The notes under the pieces were generated by a model. That model searched no databases, was not told where the DNA came from, and saw only the letters and a list, made by a program, of their open reading frames with translations. Shown piece by piece: positions 7,193-16,568 of a stretch of 64,000 bases of DNA. Position numbers and translations under genes: made by a program. Each line of letters begins with the position of its first letter. Positions within the stretch are counted from its first letter, which is position 1. Source of the DNA: Methylocystis iwaonis (GTDB lineage Bacteria > Pseudomonadota > Alphaproteobacteria > Rhizobiales > Beijerinckiaceae); assembly GCF_027925385.1 (NCBI RefSeq), contig NZ_AP027142.1, forward strand, positions 2,586,001-2,650,000. Reading direction: 5' to 3'.

Positions 7193-9277
7193 TCAGGCGG
7201 CGAGTTCATCGAGGCTCGCAGCGTCTTCGAGAAGATGCGCATCGGCGCCCTCTTCCGCGAGCGTGGCGCGCAGGGCTTCCGCAGTAGCGTCCCCGCCGAG
7301 CACGAAGGCGAGATCGACATGCCAGGCGAGGTCGAGCGCTTGCGTCGCCGACGCTGCGAACACCACAAAGTCGTAAGTATGCGCGACCGCCGCGACAACG
7401 AGCGAAAGGTCGTCCCGCTCCGCGCCCTCCGCGACGCCGCCCGGCATCACATGGAGACGCGAGCCGATGTCGCGGTGGATCGCCTCGGTGAAATCCGCCC
7501 CGCCCGTCAACAGATCCGACAGGCCTTTCGGCGTGCGCCCCGGCGAATGCACAAGCGCGTCCAGGCTGCGAACGCCGGCGTCGGCCGCCACCAGCAGCGT
7601 GCGTCCGCGCCGCGCGAGGCTGCGGCCTAAAGCAATCGCCGTCTCGATCGGCTTGCCCCCTGCCTCGCAGGGCGTCACCAGGACCTTCACGCAGGAGCTG
7701 ACGGCGCGCGCGCTCTCGATCCGGCGCAAGGCGTCGGCGTCGCTTCTCCGCCAGCCTGCGTCGAAAGCTTTGGCGGATGCGGCTCCGCCGCCGGCAGGAG
7801 CCGGACCGGCCGGCGCTGGCGACGCCGGAGGCGGCGTTTCCGGCGCATCCTCTTCCGCCAAATCTCGCGACGACATGCGCGCGCGTCCGCTGAGCAATTC
7901 CCCGGCGACGACCGCACCCGCGGAAAGAATGAAAGCGGCCAGCGTTGCAAAAGCCGTGATCGGAATTTTCTTCGGGAAGGAAGGAATCTGCGGCGCCAGC
8001 GCGCGCTGGATGATGCGGGCGTCGGCCGGCGTCGCCTTCACGCGCTCGCGCGCCACCGCCTCTTGATATTTCGCCGTCTCGGCTTCGAGCTGATCTTTGA
8101 GAAGCCGCGCGCCGCGCTCGAGATCACGCAGCTTCACTTCCTCCGAGCCGGCGGCGCCGGCGACGCGCTTTTGATCTTCGAGCGCGCGGGTGAGATTTTC
8201 GACGCGCGCCGAGGCGATGCGGGCGTCGTTTTCGAGCGTGTGCGCCGTGCGCTCTGCGGCGGCGCGCCATTGCATGTCGAGATCGGAGAGCTGCGCGTTC
8301 AGCTCCTTGATGCGCGGATGTTGCGGCAGCAGCGTGCGCGATTCCAGCGCAAGCTGCGCGCGCAAGGCGACCCGCTGTTCGAAGATTCGGCGCATGACTT
8401 CATTATTGGCGACGTCCGGAATCTCGCCGATGCGGTTCTGGCGCAGCATATCGCGCAGAAGATTGGCCTTTGCCTGCGCATCCGCCTGCGCGCCACGCGC
8501 AACGGAGAGCTGATTGTTCAGCTCGCCGAGCTGCTGCGTCGAAATGATCGTATTGTTCGAGCCGACGAGAAGACCGGTTTTGGCGCGATAATCCTCGACT
8601 TTAGCCTCGGCCTCGGCGACGCGCGTATGGAGGTCGGAGACGAGCGTCGCGAGCGACTGCGCGGCCGAGCGCGCCAGATCGCGCTTCGCTTCCTGCTGCA
8701 TTTCGATATAGGCGTCGGCGACGGCGTTGGCGCCGCGCGCGGCGAGGTCGGGGTCGCGAGACGAGAATTCAATGGAAAGAACGCGCGTCTTGGTCGGCGA
8801 GAGCACGGCGAGCTTTTCGCCGAATTTTTCCAAAATGCGGTCCTCTGGCGACATGCGCGTGGGATCGCGCACGATGCCGAGCAAAATCATCACGCGCGTG
8901 AGCGCCCCCACGCCATTGGCGAGCGGATCGAACTCCTGATTTCCCTGCAGGCCGAGCTGCTTGATCACGCGGCGCGCAAGGTCGCGCGAGGTGAGGAGCT
9001 GAATCTGGCTCTGCACATCTTCGGCGTCGGGCTCGGTGGCGGCGACGCGCTCGCCCTTGTCGACGCGCGTAAAAAAACTGTCCTGATTTTCAAGAAGGAG
9101 CTTGGCGTCCGACGTGTAGCGCGGCTTCACGAGATTGACGAAGGCGAACGCGCCGACGAACGCCACGAGCGTCGGGCCGATCACCCACCACCGTTTTCTG
9201 GCGAGCGCGCGGCCGATTCCGGACAGATCGATCTCGCCTGTCGTGGCCTCTGTTTCTGATGGAACGCCCGAACGCAT
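7193..9277 (-). CDS. Exopolysaccharide chain-length / co-polymerase protein (Wzz-GumC type) with degenerate tyrosine-kinase domain
   Basis: This 694-residue inner-membrane protein has an N-terminal Wzz domain, with a first membrane helix near residues 31-50 and a second near 445-465. A long coiled-coil periplasmic region lies between them, with a GumC-like LLPQHPRIKELNAQL segment and a prolines-rich link after the second helix. From about residue 530 a CpsD/BY-kinase-like domain follows, but its Walker A reads EAGGKPIE (no Ser/Thr after Lys), Walker A-prime reads LLVAADAG, and the Walker B position reads FVVFAASA without the Asp. There is no C-terminal tyrosine cluster. It probably controls polymer length without kinase activity. 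It diverges from the export lipoprotein gene. Confidence 0.88.
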   Translation of the reverse strand: MRSGVPSETEATTGEIDLSGIGRALARKRWWVIGPTLVAFVGAFAFVNLVKPRYTSDAKLLLENQDSFFTRVDKGERVAATEPDAEDVQSQIQLLTSRDLARRVIKQLGLQGNQEFDPLANGVGALTRVMILLGIVRDPTRMSPEDRILEKFGEKLAVLSPTKTRVLSIEFSSRDPDLAARGANAVADAYIEMQQEAKRDLARSAAQSLATLVSDLHTRVAEAEAKVEDYRAKTGLLVGSNNTIISTQQLGELNNQLSVARGAQADAQAKANLLRDMLRQNRIGEIPDVANNEVMRRIFEQRVALRAQLALESRTLLPQHPRIKELNAQLSDLDMQWRAAAERTAHTLENDARIASARVENLTRALEDQKRVAGAAGSEEVKLRDLERGARLLKDQLEAETAKYQEAVARERVKATPADARIIQRALAPQIPSFPKKIPITAFATLAAFILSAGAVVAGELLSGRARMSSRDLAEEDAPETPPPASPAPAGPAPAGGGAASAKAFDAGWRRSDADALRRIESARAVSSCVKVLVTPCEAGGKPIETAIALGRSLARRGRTLLVAADAGVRSLDALVHSPGRTPKGLSDLLTGGADFTEAIHRDIGSRLHVMPGGVAEGAERDDLSLVVAAVAHTYDFVVFAASATQALDLAWHVDLAFVLGGDATAEALRATLAEEGADAHLLEDAASLDELAA

Positions 9278-9441
9278 GGCTTACTCCGAAGATGAAGCGT
9301 TGACGTCATACGAAATTATGGTTGAGGCGGGGTTAAGCCGCGCCCGGCCGGCCAGGTCAAAGTTTGTTAACCATGAAGCAATAAAAGGAAGCCGTCGCCC
9401 TGCGGCGGTCTTTTGATTTGTTTACAAGGCACGGAACCGAA
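9278..9441. promoter_or_regulatory. Divergent promoter region between the Wzz-like and Wza-like genes
   Basis: This 164-bp AT-richer gap must hold both promoters of the export genes. It contains TTAACCAT at 9367-9374, resembling a CtrA half-site or MucR-type AT-rich target in alphaproteobacteria, and a small CCGTCGCCCTGCGGCGG hairpin downstream. Neither is diagnostic. No ORF here has a ribosome binding site. Confidence 0.3.
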
Positions 9442-10038
9442 ATGGCGAAGATACTCGCCTCGAAGAGGGTCGCCCGCAAGACGCTTGCCTTGGCGATGGC
9501 AATGATGACGAGCGCTTTTCTGTCGTCCTGCGCGGCGCCTGGCACTTATCGGGGGGAGCTCCTCGTCGCCACCGCCGACGCCCCCTACACCCTCGCCGCC
9601 GGCGACAGGTTGCGGGTGATCGTTTTCGGCCAGGACTCGCTTTCAAACAGCTATTCGGTCGATGGCGCGGGGCGCATCGCCATGCCGCTCATCGGATCCG
9701 TGCCCGTGCAGGGCCGCACCGTGCCCGACGTCGAGCGCGAGATCGCCGCCCGGCTGCGCAACGGCTTCATCCGCGAGCCGCGCGTTTCCGTCGAGGTCGA
9801 AGCTTTCCGGCCCTTCTTCGTGCTCGGGGAAGTGACGACCGCCGGCCAATATCCCTTCCTCGAGGGCATGACCGCACGCACGGCCGTCGCCATCGCGGGC
9901 GGCTTCAGCCCGCGCGGCTATCAAGGCGGCGTGGACATCACGCGCATGATCGACGGCTATCCCGTCACCGGCCGCGTGCCGCTCGATACGCCGGTCAGGC
10001 CCGGCGACACAATCACTGTCAAAGAACGAATTTTCTAA
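9442..10038 (+). CDS. Outer-membrane polysaccharide export lipoprotein (Wza-like, Poly_export/SLBB)
   Basis: The 198-residue protein has a lipoprotein signal ending FLSSC, with Cys30 as the lipidation site. A polysaccharide-export domain follows (YTLAAGDRLRVIVFGQ, then IAMPLIGSVPVQGRT and EIAARLRNGFIREPRVSVEV), and a SLBB segment (FFVLGEVTTAGQYPF) ends with PGDTITVKERIF. Short one-SLBB proteins of this kind form the periplasmic/outer-membrane exit for capsule or exopolysaccharide. The ATG at 9442 gives a normal lipoprotein leader; a TTG eight codons upstream is less likely. It heads a plus-strand operon with the glycosyltransferase and the initiating transferase. Confidence 0.92.
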   Translation: MAKILASKRVARKTLALAMAMMTSAFLSSCAAPGTYRGELLVATADAPYTLAAGDRLRVIVFGQDSLSNSYSVDGAGRIAMPLIGSVPVQGRTVPDVEREIAARLRNGFIREPRVSVEVEAFRPFFVLGEVTTAGQYPFLEGMTARTAVAIAGGFSPRGYQGGVDITRMIDGYPVTGRVPLDTPVRPGDTITVKERIF

Positions 10039-10072
10039 CCGAAAGGGCGGTTGTGGCCCCTTGCGAAACAAT

Positions 10073-11245
10073 ATGGATGGACATGAGGCGCTGCGCGTTC
10101 TGCATGTAATGCGCGCGCCGGTCGGCGGCCTGTTCAGGCATGTCGCCGACCTCGCGCGCGCGCAGGCGCAAGACGGCCATAGCGTAGGCGTTGTCGCGGA
10201 TTCTCTGACCGGCGGCGACGCCGCGGCGCGTGCGCTCGCGGAGCTTTCGCCCCATCTTGCTCTTGGCGTAAGCCGCTTTCCGATGCGGCGCCTGCCCCAC
10301 CCCGGCGACCTCGTGGCGGGCTGGCGGATTGCCCGCCTGATCCAAAGCCTGTCTCCAGACATCGTTCACGGGCACGGCGCCAAAGGCGGGCTCTATGCGC
10401 GCCTTCCGGCCTTGGCGCCCCTGTTTCCCAAACCGGCGCGACCGCTGGCGCGCGTTTACACGCCGCATGGCGGAAGCCTACATTTCCGCACGAGCACGTT
10501 TTCCGGACAAGTTTTCTTTACCGCCGAGCGCATAATGGGCCGCGTGACGGATCTGATGCCATTCGAGAGCGATTTTGCGCGGCGGCGCTTCCATGAAGCG
10601 GTCGAGCCGCCGCGCGCGCTGACGCCCGTCGTCCACAACGGTCTCGCGCCGAGCGAATTCGAGCCGGCGCTTCCCGCGCCAGACGCCGCGGATTTTCTGT
10701 TCGTCGGCGAAATTCGGGCGGCCAAGGGCGTGGAGGAATTGCTTCACGCCTTTCGCGCTCTGCCCGATCATCTCAGCCTCGCGCTCGTCGGCTCCGGACC
10801 GGACGAAGCCGCCTTTCGCGATTTGTCCGATCGCCTCGGCCTCACGCCCCGCGTCCGCTTCCTCCCGCGCATGCCCACGCGCGAGGCGCTGCGTTGCGGC
10901 CGCATTCTCATCGTCCCCAGCCGCGCCGAGTCTCTGCCCTACATCGTCCTGGAGGCCATCGCGGCAAGCATCCCTGTCGTCGCGACCAATGTCGGGGGCG
11001 TGCCGGAAATCTATGGGGAAGAGGCGCATCGCCTCGTTCCGCCGCAGGATGCGCCTGCGCTCGCAGCCGCCATGCGCGAGATGCTGGAGACGCCGCCCGA
11101 GGCGCGCGCGGCGCTCGCCCAACGCATGGCGGATGTCATTCGCGCGCGCTTCACTGTCGCCTCCATGAATGAAGGCGTGCTACGCGGGTATCGCGACGCG
11201 CTCGCGTCTGCGCGCATGCGCGCCTCATCTGGCGGCGTTTTTTAA
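10073..11245 (+). CDS. Glycosyltransferase family 4 (GT-B fold)
   Basis: The 390-residue enzyme has a GT-B layout. The N-terminal domain opens with VLHVMRAPVGGLFRHV and the C-terminal GT1 domain has FVGEIRAAKGVEELL, LVGSGPDE and the nucleotide-sugar-binding segment SRAESLPYIVLEAIAASIPV, whose Glu is typical of retaining GT4 enzymes. It would add a sugar to the lipid-linked repeat unit at the cytoplasmic face. The ATG at 10073 was chosen over a TTG four codons upstream. It lies 34 bp after the export gene and 16 bp before the initiating transferase, consistent with one operon. Donor and acceptor are unknown. Confidence 0.88.
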   Translation: MDGHEALRVLHVMRAPVGGLFRHVADLARAQAQDGHSVGVVADSLTGGDAAARALAELSPHLALGVSRFPMRRLPHPGDLVAGWRIARLIQSLSPDIVHGHGAKGGLYARLPALAPLFPKPARPLARVYTPHGGSLHFRTSTFSGQVFFTAERIMGRVTDLMPFESDFARRRFHEAVEPPRALTPVVHNGLAPSEFEPALPAPDAADFLFVGEIRAAKGVEELLHAFRALPDHLSLALVGSGPDEAAFRDLSDRLGLTPRVRFLPRMPTREALRCGRILIVPSRAESLPYIVLEAIAASIPVVATNVGGVPEIYGEEAHRLVPPQDAPALAAAMREMLETPPEARAALAQRMADVIRARFTVASMNEGVLRGYRDALASARMRASSGGVF

Positions 11246-11261
11246 ATTTGGAGAGAAAGAA

Positions 11262-12800
11262 ATGGGCGCTTTTGCCGCCGGCGACATGAAGGGCGGGCCT
11301 CATGATAAAGACCGCGCCGACAAGGAGACGAGCGAGAAAGCCTCGTTGAGCCCGACGCTGGCGGAAATCGCCAGCAACAGCACGCCCGGAAAGGCCTATT
11401 CGCCGATTGTGCTCGCCGGGAGCGTGCGGCTCATCGAGCTCGTCATGCTTCTTGGCGCCGGCGTTCTGGTTCACGAGCTGCATGTCGCGCCGAACTGGGG
11501 AAGGTCGCTCGACTATTATCTGGTGATGCCGGCCATGGCGCTGGCGGCGGTCGCGGTCATGCAGTCTTTGGGGCTTTACTCGACGGCGTCCTTTCGCGCG
11601 CCGATCCGCGACGGAATGAAGGCCGCCGCCGCCTGGACGCTCGTCTTTATCTTCGCCCTTGTCGTCCTGTTCTTCTTCAAGCTCGACGATTCTTTCTCGC
11701 GCGTCTGGCTCCTCGGCTGGTATGCGCTCGGTCTCGCGCTGCTCGCCGGCGAGCGGCTGGCGCTTTCCGTCATTGTCCGCGTCCTCACCCGCCAGGGGAA
11801 GCTCGAGCGCCGCACCGTGATCGTTGGCGGCGGCGAACTGGCCGATCCGGTCCTGCGGGAGCTTGCGGCGCAGGAAAGCGGCGATCTGCGCATTCTCGGC
11901 CTTTTCGACGACCGCGCCGACGCGCGCTCGCCCGATGTCGTCGCCGGCTATCCCAAGCTCGGCGCCGTCGCTGATCTCGTCGACTTCGCGCGTCATACGC
12001 GCATCGACCTCATCATCTTCACTTTGCCGATCACGGCCGAGGAACGCATTCTGGAGATGCTGCGCAAGCTCTGGGTGCTGCCGATCGACATAAGGCTGGC
12101 GGCGCACACAAATAAGCTCCGCTTCCGTCCGCGCTCTTATTCCTACATCGGCAATGTTCCGGTGATCGATATTTTCGACAAGCCGATCGCCGACTGGGAC
12201 GTCGTCGTCAAGAATATCTTCGACAGGGTCGTCGGCGCGATGTGCCTGATCCTCGCCGCGCCGATCATGGCGCTCATCGCCATCGCCGTGAAGCTCGACT
12301 CGCCCGGACCGATCCTGTTCAGGCAACTGCGCCACGGCTTCAACAACGAGAATATCGAGGTCTACAAGTTTCGCTCGATGTATGTCGACAAGCTCGACCA
12401 CTCTGCGGCGAAACAAGTGACCCGCAACGATCCGCGCGTTACGCGCGTCGGCCGCTTCATCCGCAAGACCTCGCTCGACGAACTGCCGCAGCTCTTCAAT
12501 GTCGTCTTCAAAGGCAATCTATCGCTTGTCGGCCCGCGTCCGCATGCGATCATCGCGCGCGCCGCCGAGCACGTCTATGAAGAGGTCGTCGACGGCTATT
12601 TCGCCCGCCATCGCGTCAAGCCCGGCATCACCGGCTGGGCGCAGATCAACGGATGGCGCGGCGAAACGGACACGCCCGAAAAGATTCAAAAGCGGGTCGA
12701 ATGCGACCTCTATTACATCGAAAACTGGTCCATTCTGCTCGACGTCTATATTCTGGCGATGACGCCATTCGCGCTCCTCAAGGCTGAAAACGCCTATTGA
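11262..12800 (+). CDS. Undecaprenyl-phosphate sugar phosphotransferase (WcaJ/ExoY-type initiating enzyme)
   Basis: The 512-residue polyprenyl-phosphate hexose-1-phosphate transferase has several N-terminal membrane helices, a central nucleotide-binding-like domain ([18 protein letters not shown]) and the C-terminal catalytic bacterial sugar transferase domain. Catalytic-domain motifs are [41 protein letters not shown] and [17 protein letters not shown]. It attaches the first sugar phosphate, often glucose, to undecaprenyl phosphate at the inner membrane. The ATG at 11262 follows GGAGAGAAAGAA and avoids overlap with the preceding gene. The open frame extends further upstream into that gene and was not used. 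Confidence 0.92.
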   Translation: MGAFAAGDMKGGPHDKDRADKETSEKASLSPTLAEIASNSTPGKAYSPIVLAGSVRLIELVMLLGAGVLVHELHVAPNWGRSLDYYLVMPAMALAAVAVMQSLGLYSTASFRAPIRDGMKAAAAWTLVFIFALVVLFFFKLDDSFSRVWLLGWYALGLALLAGERLALSVIVRVLTRQGKLERRTVIVGGGELADPVLRELAAQESGDLRILGLFDDRADARSPDVVAGYPKLGAVADLVDFARHTRIDLIIFTLPITAEERILEMLRKLWVLPIDIRLAAHTNKLRFRPRSYSYIGNVPVIDIFDKPIADWDVVVKNIFDRVVGAMCLILAAPIMALIAIAVKLDSPGPILFRQLRHGFNNENIEVYKFRSMYVDKLDHSAAKQVTRNDPRVTRVGRFIRKTSLDELPQLFNVVFKGNLSLVGPRPHAIIARAAEHVYEEVVDGYFARHRVKPGITGWAQINGWRGETDTPEKIQKRVECDLYYIENWSILLDVYILAMTPFALLKAENAY

Positions 12801-12820
12801 GCGCCGAGAGGAGAACCCGC

Positions 12821-13201
12821 GTGAATAAAGGCGCGATCATTGCCACCATCGCGGCGCTGCAGGGCGCGGCCGGCGTGTCTCTCGCCGCGGCGGCCGCGCA
12901 TGTCGACGCCAATCCCCTGCTCGCGACCGCGAGCCAGTTCCTGATGATCCACGCCGGCGTGGGATTAGGGCTCTCGGCGCTGGCGCGCAACAAGCCGCTC
13001 TTTCCCGGCCTTTTGACGAGCGCCGCATTCGCCCTGCAGGCCGGCGTGACGTTGTTTTCCGCCGACCTCGCGGCGCGCGTCTACCTGGGGGGAAAGCTCT
13101 TTCCCTTCGCCGCGCCCAGCGGCGGCTCGCTGACCATCATCGCCTGGCTTGCGCTGGCGCTTTGGGGCGCGAGGAGAACCAGCCGCGCCGACTGCGACTG
13201 A
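12821..13201 (+). CDS. DUF423 family small membrane protein
   Basis: The 126-residue protein has about four hydrophobic helices and the DUF423 (YgdD/TMEM256) pattern: ASQFLMIHAGVGLGL, LLTSAAFALQAGVTLFSADL and a Gly-rich FAAPSGGSLTIIAWLALALWG end. The family function is unknown. The GTG at 12821 follows GAGAGGAGAA at good spacing; a TTG eight codons upstream overlaps the preceding stop. It may be read through from the polysaccharide operon, but nothing else ties it to that pathway. Confidence 0.82.
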   Translation: MNKGAIIATIAALQGAAGVSLAAAAAHVDANPLLATASQFLMIHAGVGLGLSALARNKPLFPGLLTSAAFALQAGVTLFSADLAARVYLGGKLFPFAAPSGGSLTIIAWLALALWGARRTSRADCD

Positions 13202-13272
13202 ATTGCAACAGTCGACAAGCTTTTGAGGCGAGCGCTGGACTCGTGCGGTGAACGGCCGCACGATCCTTGCTT

Positions 13273-13713
13273 ATGTCTGTCTCGGACGCGCCACACCCCA
13301 GACCCGGCGGCGCATCGAGCGATGCGCCGCAACGGCCGAGCGACCCCCTGCTCGGACGCAGGGTGCTGATTGTCGAAGATGACCCCTATATCTCGCTCGC
13401 TCTGGAAGAAACGCTGACGGATTTCGGCCTTGTCGTCGCCGGCTCGGCCCGGACTTTATCCCAGGCCGTGCTGCTCGCGCGAACCGCCGCCTTCGACATT
13501 GCGCTCCTCGACGTGAATATTGGATCGGACAGGATCGACCCGGTCGCCGACGCAATTTCCGCGCGCCAAATTCCTTTCGTCTTTACGACAGGTTGCGGTC
13601 GCGCCGGGCTTCCCGAAAGCTATCTGCTTCGGCCCATTATCGAGAAGCCTTTTTATGTCGAAGAGATCCTCCGGACGTTGCGCGAGCAGCTCGCTCTCGC
13701 GCGAAGCGGCTAA
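13273..13713 (+). CDS. Single-domain response regulator
   Basis: The 146-residue protein is a receiver domain after a Pro-rich tail of about 28 residues. VLIVEDDP supplies the acidic pair (Glu35, Asp36, Asp37), LLDVNIG supplies the phosphoacceptor Asp80, FTTG the conserved Thr region, and EKPF the conserved Lys. There is no output domain, so it should act through a partner protein or as a phosphate relay. No histidine kinase is nearby. Alphaproteobacterial stand-alone receivers of this form are common. Confidence 0.88.
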   Translation: MSVSDAPHPRPGGASSDAPQRPSDPLLGRRVLIVEDDPYISLALEETLTDFGLVVAGSARTLSQAVLLARTAAFDIALLDVNIGSDRIDPVADAISARQIPFVFTTGCGRAGLPESYLLRPIIEKPFYVEEILRTLREQLALARSG

Positions 13714-14047
13714 CGACGCCTGCCCATCCCTCCCCCGCTTCGCGTGCCGGCGCATGCGTCATGGCCGGGCTTGTCCCGGCCATCCACGCCGCGCAACATC
13801 AGCCAATGCCGGAGAGCAATTGGAACATTCGCAACGACGAAAGGAACGGGGCCTTGAGCCTCCAAAGCCCTGCAGGATCTTCATCCGCAGTAATAACGCG
13901 TCTTGTTAGCCTTGCCCCTCGGCGTGGGTGGCCGGGACAAGCCCGGCCATGACGGGCCCCAGGATGTGTGACACAGGGAGCCATATTTCGTGTCCGCCAC
14001 TTTATCGCCGCGCTTGCCCGCGAGAACGAAATGAAAGCCAAGGAGAG
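13714..14047. other. Repeat-bearing intergenic region
   Basis: No gene is supported in this 334-bp gap. It holds one convergent pair of repeat family 2 at 13758-13790 and 13921-13953. The AsmA frame is open through part of it, but the AsmA gene has its own start and ribosome binding site at 14048. Confidence 0.75.
13758..13953. repeat. Family 2 hairpin repeats, convergent pair 1
   Basis: A 33-bp unit at 13758-13790 runs from GTCATGGCCGGG to CATCCACGCC, and its near-exact reverse complement lies at 13921-13953. Each unit is itself a hairpin, with GGCCGGG and CCCGGCC paired around CTTGT or ACAAG. The 130 bp between the units does not resemble the spacers at 21846-22032 or 36525-36654. Confidence 0.88.
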
Positions 14048-15958
14048 ATGAGCTTGTCGTCGGATGCGGAAGGCGATCCCAAGCAGGCGCCCAGCGCGCG
14101 GGGCCGGTTTTCGTGGGTTGCCGCGAACAAGCGCAACCTGCTGATCGGCGCCATGACGGCTCTTCTCGGCGTCTGCGGCGTCGCGGTCGCCGTCGCGCCC
14201 TGGCTCTATTCCTCGACAGCCGCGCAATCCGCGATCGCCGCACAGCTCCAGGACGCGACGGGCCTCTACATCCAGGCGCATGGCAAGCCGCGCCTCCTGC
14301 TGGCCCCCCGCCCCCACGTTTCGATCGAAGGCGTCGCCTTCGCCGATCACAACGGCGCCCTTGTCATCCAGGCGGAGGAGCTTTTCGGCGGGCTGAAGCT
14401 GCTGCCCCTCCTCTCCGGCCGGCTCGACGTCGACTCGATCACCCTGAAACGCCCGCGCATCAAGGTCGATCTCGACCAGAAACCGATCGACGCGCCCGGC
14501 GCCGCCTCGCGCGCCGCCGCCACCCAGCCGGCGAGCCCGGCCGCCCAAAAGGCCGATAATTTCCGCCTCGGCGTCCTCAACCTCGTCGATGGTTCGCTGC
14601 GGCTGAGACGAAACGGCAAAGACTACGCGGCGGATCGCGTGTCGGCGACGCTCGACTGGCGCAAGATCGGCGAGCCGGCGGCGTTGACCAGCGCCTTCGA
14701 CTGGCGGGGCGAACGTTTGCAGCTCATTCTCTGGGTCGCGCGGCCCGGCATGCTGCTGCGCGGCGATCCTTCGGTCGTCACCGCCCGGCTCGACGGCGAA
14801 AGCCTGAAGCTCGAGGCGCAAGGCGTGGTGGAAGCGAGCGCCAATGCGCGTTACGCGGGGCGCGTCGCCGGTTCAGCCGCATCGGTGCGGCAAGCGCTCA
14901 ATCTCTTCGATCTCGAAGCGCCCCTGCCCGGCCCCTTCGGGGATGCGCAGTTTTCCGCTCAGGCGGCAATCACGGCGCGGGAAGCCGCGCTCAAAGATCT
15001 GCATGTCCATGTCGACGGCAATGCGTTCGAGGGCGACATCACCTTACGCGACGACGACGGCAAGCCCTGTCTCACCGCCGCCTTGAAGAGCGATTTCGTC
15101 GCGCTGAAGCCAATGCTCGCCGACGCGCCGCCCCTGCTCGGGCCCGATGGGCAATGGAGCCGCGAGCCGCTCGATCCGCCCAATCTTTCCGGGGTCGACG
15201 TCGACCTCGACGTCACCGCCCGCCACGCCCGGCTTGGTCGGCTCACGATCGACGAAGCCCGCATCTTCCTTGCGCTGCGCGACGGCGTGCTCGACCTCTC
15301 GCTGGCCGAGGCCCGGGCCTATCGGGGCGCGCTGAAGGCGCACGCCACCTTCAAGCCGGCCGACGGCGCGCTGGCCGTGCACGCCTCGGCGCAGACCGCC
15401 GGCGTCGACGCCCGCGCCCTGCTCTGGGACGCGCTCGGCACGCAGACGCTCGGCGGCACGCTCGATTCCTCGCTCGCGCTCGACGCCTCGGGCGCCGCCG
15501 TCGCCGACATGATGCACAGTCTGAACGGCAGGTTTTCGGCGGCCTTGAGCGACGGCGAGATCACCGGCGTGGATTTCGAACGCGCGCTTCGCCGCTTCGA
15601 GAAGCGCCCGCTCTCCAGCGCTCAGGCCGCCCGCTCGGGCAGCTCGGCGCTTCAGAATGCGCGCCTGAGTCTCCTCATCGAAAACGGCGTCGGCGCGCTG
15701 AGCGAGGGCGCGGCCCATGGGCCCGGTTTCGCCTTGCGCTTCGAAGGGAGCGCCAATCTCGCGGAGCGTATCCTGGCGCTGAAAGCCGCCGCCCAGGAGG
15801 CCGACGCCGCCGGCAAGCCGCGCGATAAGGGCCTGCAGATCGCTTTCGATCTCGCCGGCGGCTGGGACGAGCTGCGCCTCGCGCCCGATCCCCAAGCCTT
15901 CATTCGCCGCTCGGGCGCCGCGGCCCCTTTGCTGCCCGAGGCTCCGCCGATCGAATAG
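14048..15958 (+). CDS. AsmA family protein
   Basis: The 636-residue protein has a basic N-terminus, one membrane helix at about residues 27-50, and a long periplasmic region typical of AsmA proteins, which help move phospholipid or assemble the outer membrane. GLYIQAHGKPRLLLAPRPHV and DSITLKRPRIKVDLD match the N-terminal AsmA repeat, and the later GGTLDSSLALDASG through IGVDFERALRR-like region matches the C-terminal AsmA_2 part. The ATG at 14048 follows AAGGAGAG. An extension to 13928 reads through repeat DNA (MAGTSPAMT) and was rejected. It stands alone between hypothetical genes. Confidence 0.85.
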   Translation: MSLSSDAEGDPKQAPSARGRFSWVAANKRNLLIGAMTALLGVCGVAVAVAPWLYSSTAAQSAIAAQLQDATGLYIQAHGKPRLLLAPRPHVSIEGVAFADHNGALVIQAEELFGGLKLLPLLSGRLDVDSITLKRPRIKVDLDQKPIDAPGAASRAAATQPASPAAQKADNFRLGVLNLVDGSLRLRRNGKDYAADRVSATLDWRKIGEPAALTSAFDWRGERLQLILWVARPGMLLRGDPSVVTARLDGESLKLEAQGVVEASANARYAGRVAGSAASVRQALNLFDLEAPLPGPFGDAQFSAQAAITAREAALKDLHVHVDGNAFEGDITLRDDDGKPCLTAALKSDFVALKPMLADAPPLLGPDGQWSREPLDPPNLSGVDVDLDVTARHARLGRLTIDEARIFLALRDGVLDLSLAEARAYRGALKAHATFKPADGALAVHASAQTAGVDARALLWDALGTQTLGGTLDSSLALDASGAAVADMMHSLNGRFSAALSDGEITGVDFERALRRFEKRPLSSAQAARSGSSALQNARLSLLIENGVGALSEGAAHGPGFALRFEGSANLAERILALKAAAQEADAAGKPRDKGLQIAFDLAGGWDELRLAPDPQAFIRRSGAAAPLLPEAPPIE

Positions 15959-15961
15959 TCT

Positions 15962-16258
15962 TTACGCCGCCTCGGTTTCGCGCGGGGCGTGCTCGAGAAG
16001 CTCCGTCAGAGAGCTGGGAATGTCGAGATAACGGAACCGCCGCAGCTCGAAGCCGATCCCCACGAGGCCCCAGGGCGGCGTATAGGTCTGCCAGGGCGGG
16101 ATTTCGCCCAGGACCACGACATAGCCGCCGTCGATCGCCGGCGCGATTCGCTCGACCGTGTAAATAGCGCCACGCCGCAGGCCGCCGTCGCCATAGCGTC
16201 CGGGCCGGGCTTCGACGCAGACGACCTCCGTTCCGGGAGGGGTGTCCGGGCTGATCAT
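15962..16258 (-). CDS. Conserved-looking small protein of unknown function
   Basis: I do not recognise this 98-residue protein. It is soluble, with a Gly/Tyr-rich beta-strand pattern (RRGAIYTVERIAP, GGYVVVLGEIPPW) and an acidic C-terminal helix (SSLTELLEHAPRE). There is no signal peptide or membrane helix. The beta-rich layout resembles small SH3-like or phage-type domains, but that is only an impression. It ends three bases from the stop of the convergent AsmA gene. Confidence 0.6.
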   Translation of the reverse strand: MISPDTPPGTEVVCVEARPGRYGDGGLRRGAIYTVERIAPAIDGGYVVVLGEIPPWQTYTPPWGLVGIGFELRRFRYLDIPSSLTELLEHAPRETEAA

Positions 16259-16364
16259 CTTGCTTCCTCACCTGAAAGCGGGCGGCGCACGCCGCGCCCT
16301 CATGCGCTGATATGGAGGGCGCGGCGGCTCCGGAAGCAAGACGCAAATCGTCAGCGCAGGCGGC

Positions 16365-16568
16365 TCACCAGAATTTGAACAAGCCGAGCAGACCTTTTTT
16401 CAACTTCTTACGATCGAGCGCCGCGAGCTCGTCATAGATTTTCCGGGCGTCGGCGCGCAGCGCCAGCAACTCGTCGTCGGGAACCTCGAAGTTGATGGCG
16501 GCGAGGCGTAGCTGGCGACGCGCTTCGTCGAGCCTCGTCTGTGCGTCGGCAATCAGAGCATGCAACAT
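16365..16568 (-). CDS. Small coiled-coil protein of unknown function
   Basis: This 67-residue product starts at an ATG preceded by GAGGGGAGAACA. It is largely helical: an N-terminal amphipathic helix (ALIADAQTRLDEARRQLRL), an acidic turn, a second helix (DARKIYDELAALDR) and a basic hydrophobic tail (KKLKKGLLGLFKFW). A 114-residue open frame exists, but its N-terminal part has no ribosome binding site. No family was recognised. Confidence 0.55.
   Translation of the reverse strand: MLHALIADAQTRLDEARRQLRLAAINFEVPDDELLALRADARKIYDELAALDRKKLKKGLLGLFKFW

Noticed and set aside
13928..14047. An AsmA start far upstream giving an N-terminus MAGTSPAMT
   Set aside because: That stretch is a translated family 2 repeat. 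The ATG at 14048 has a good ribosome binding site and the membrane helix.
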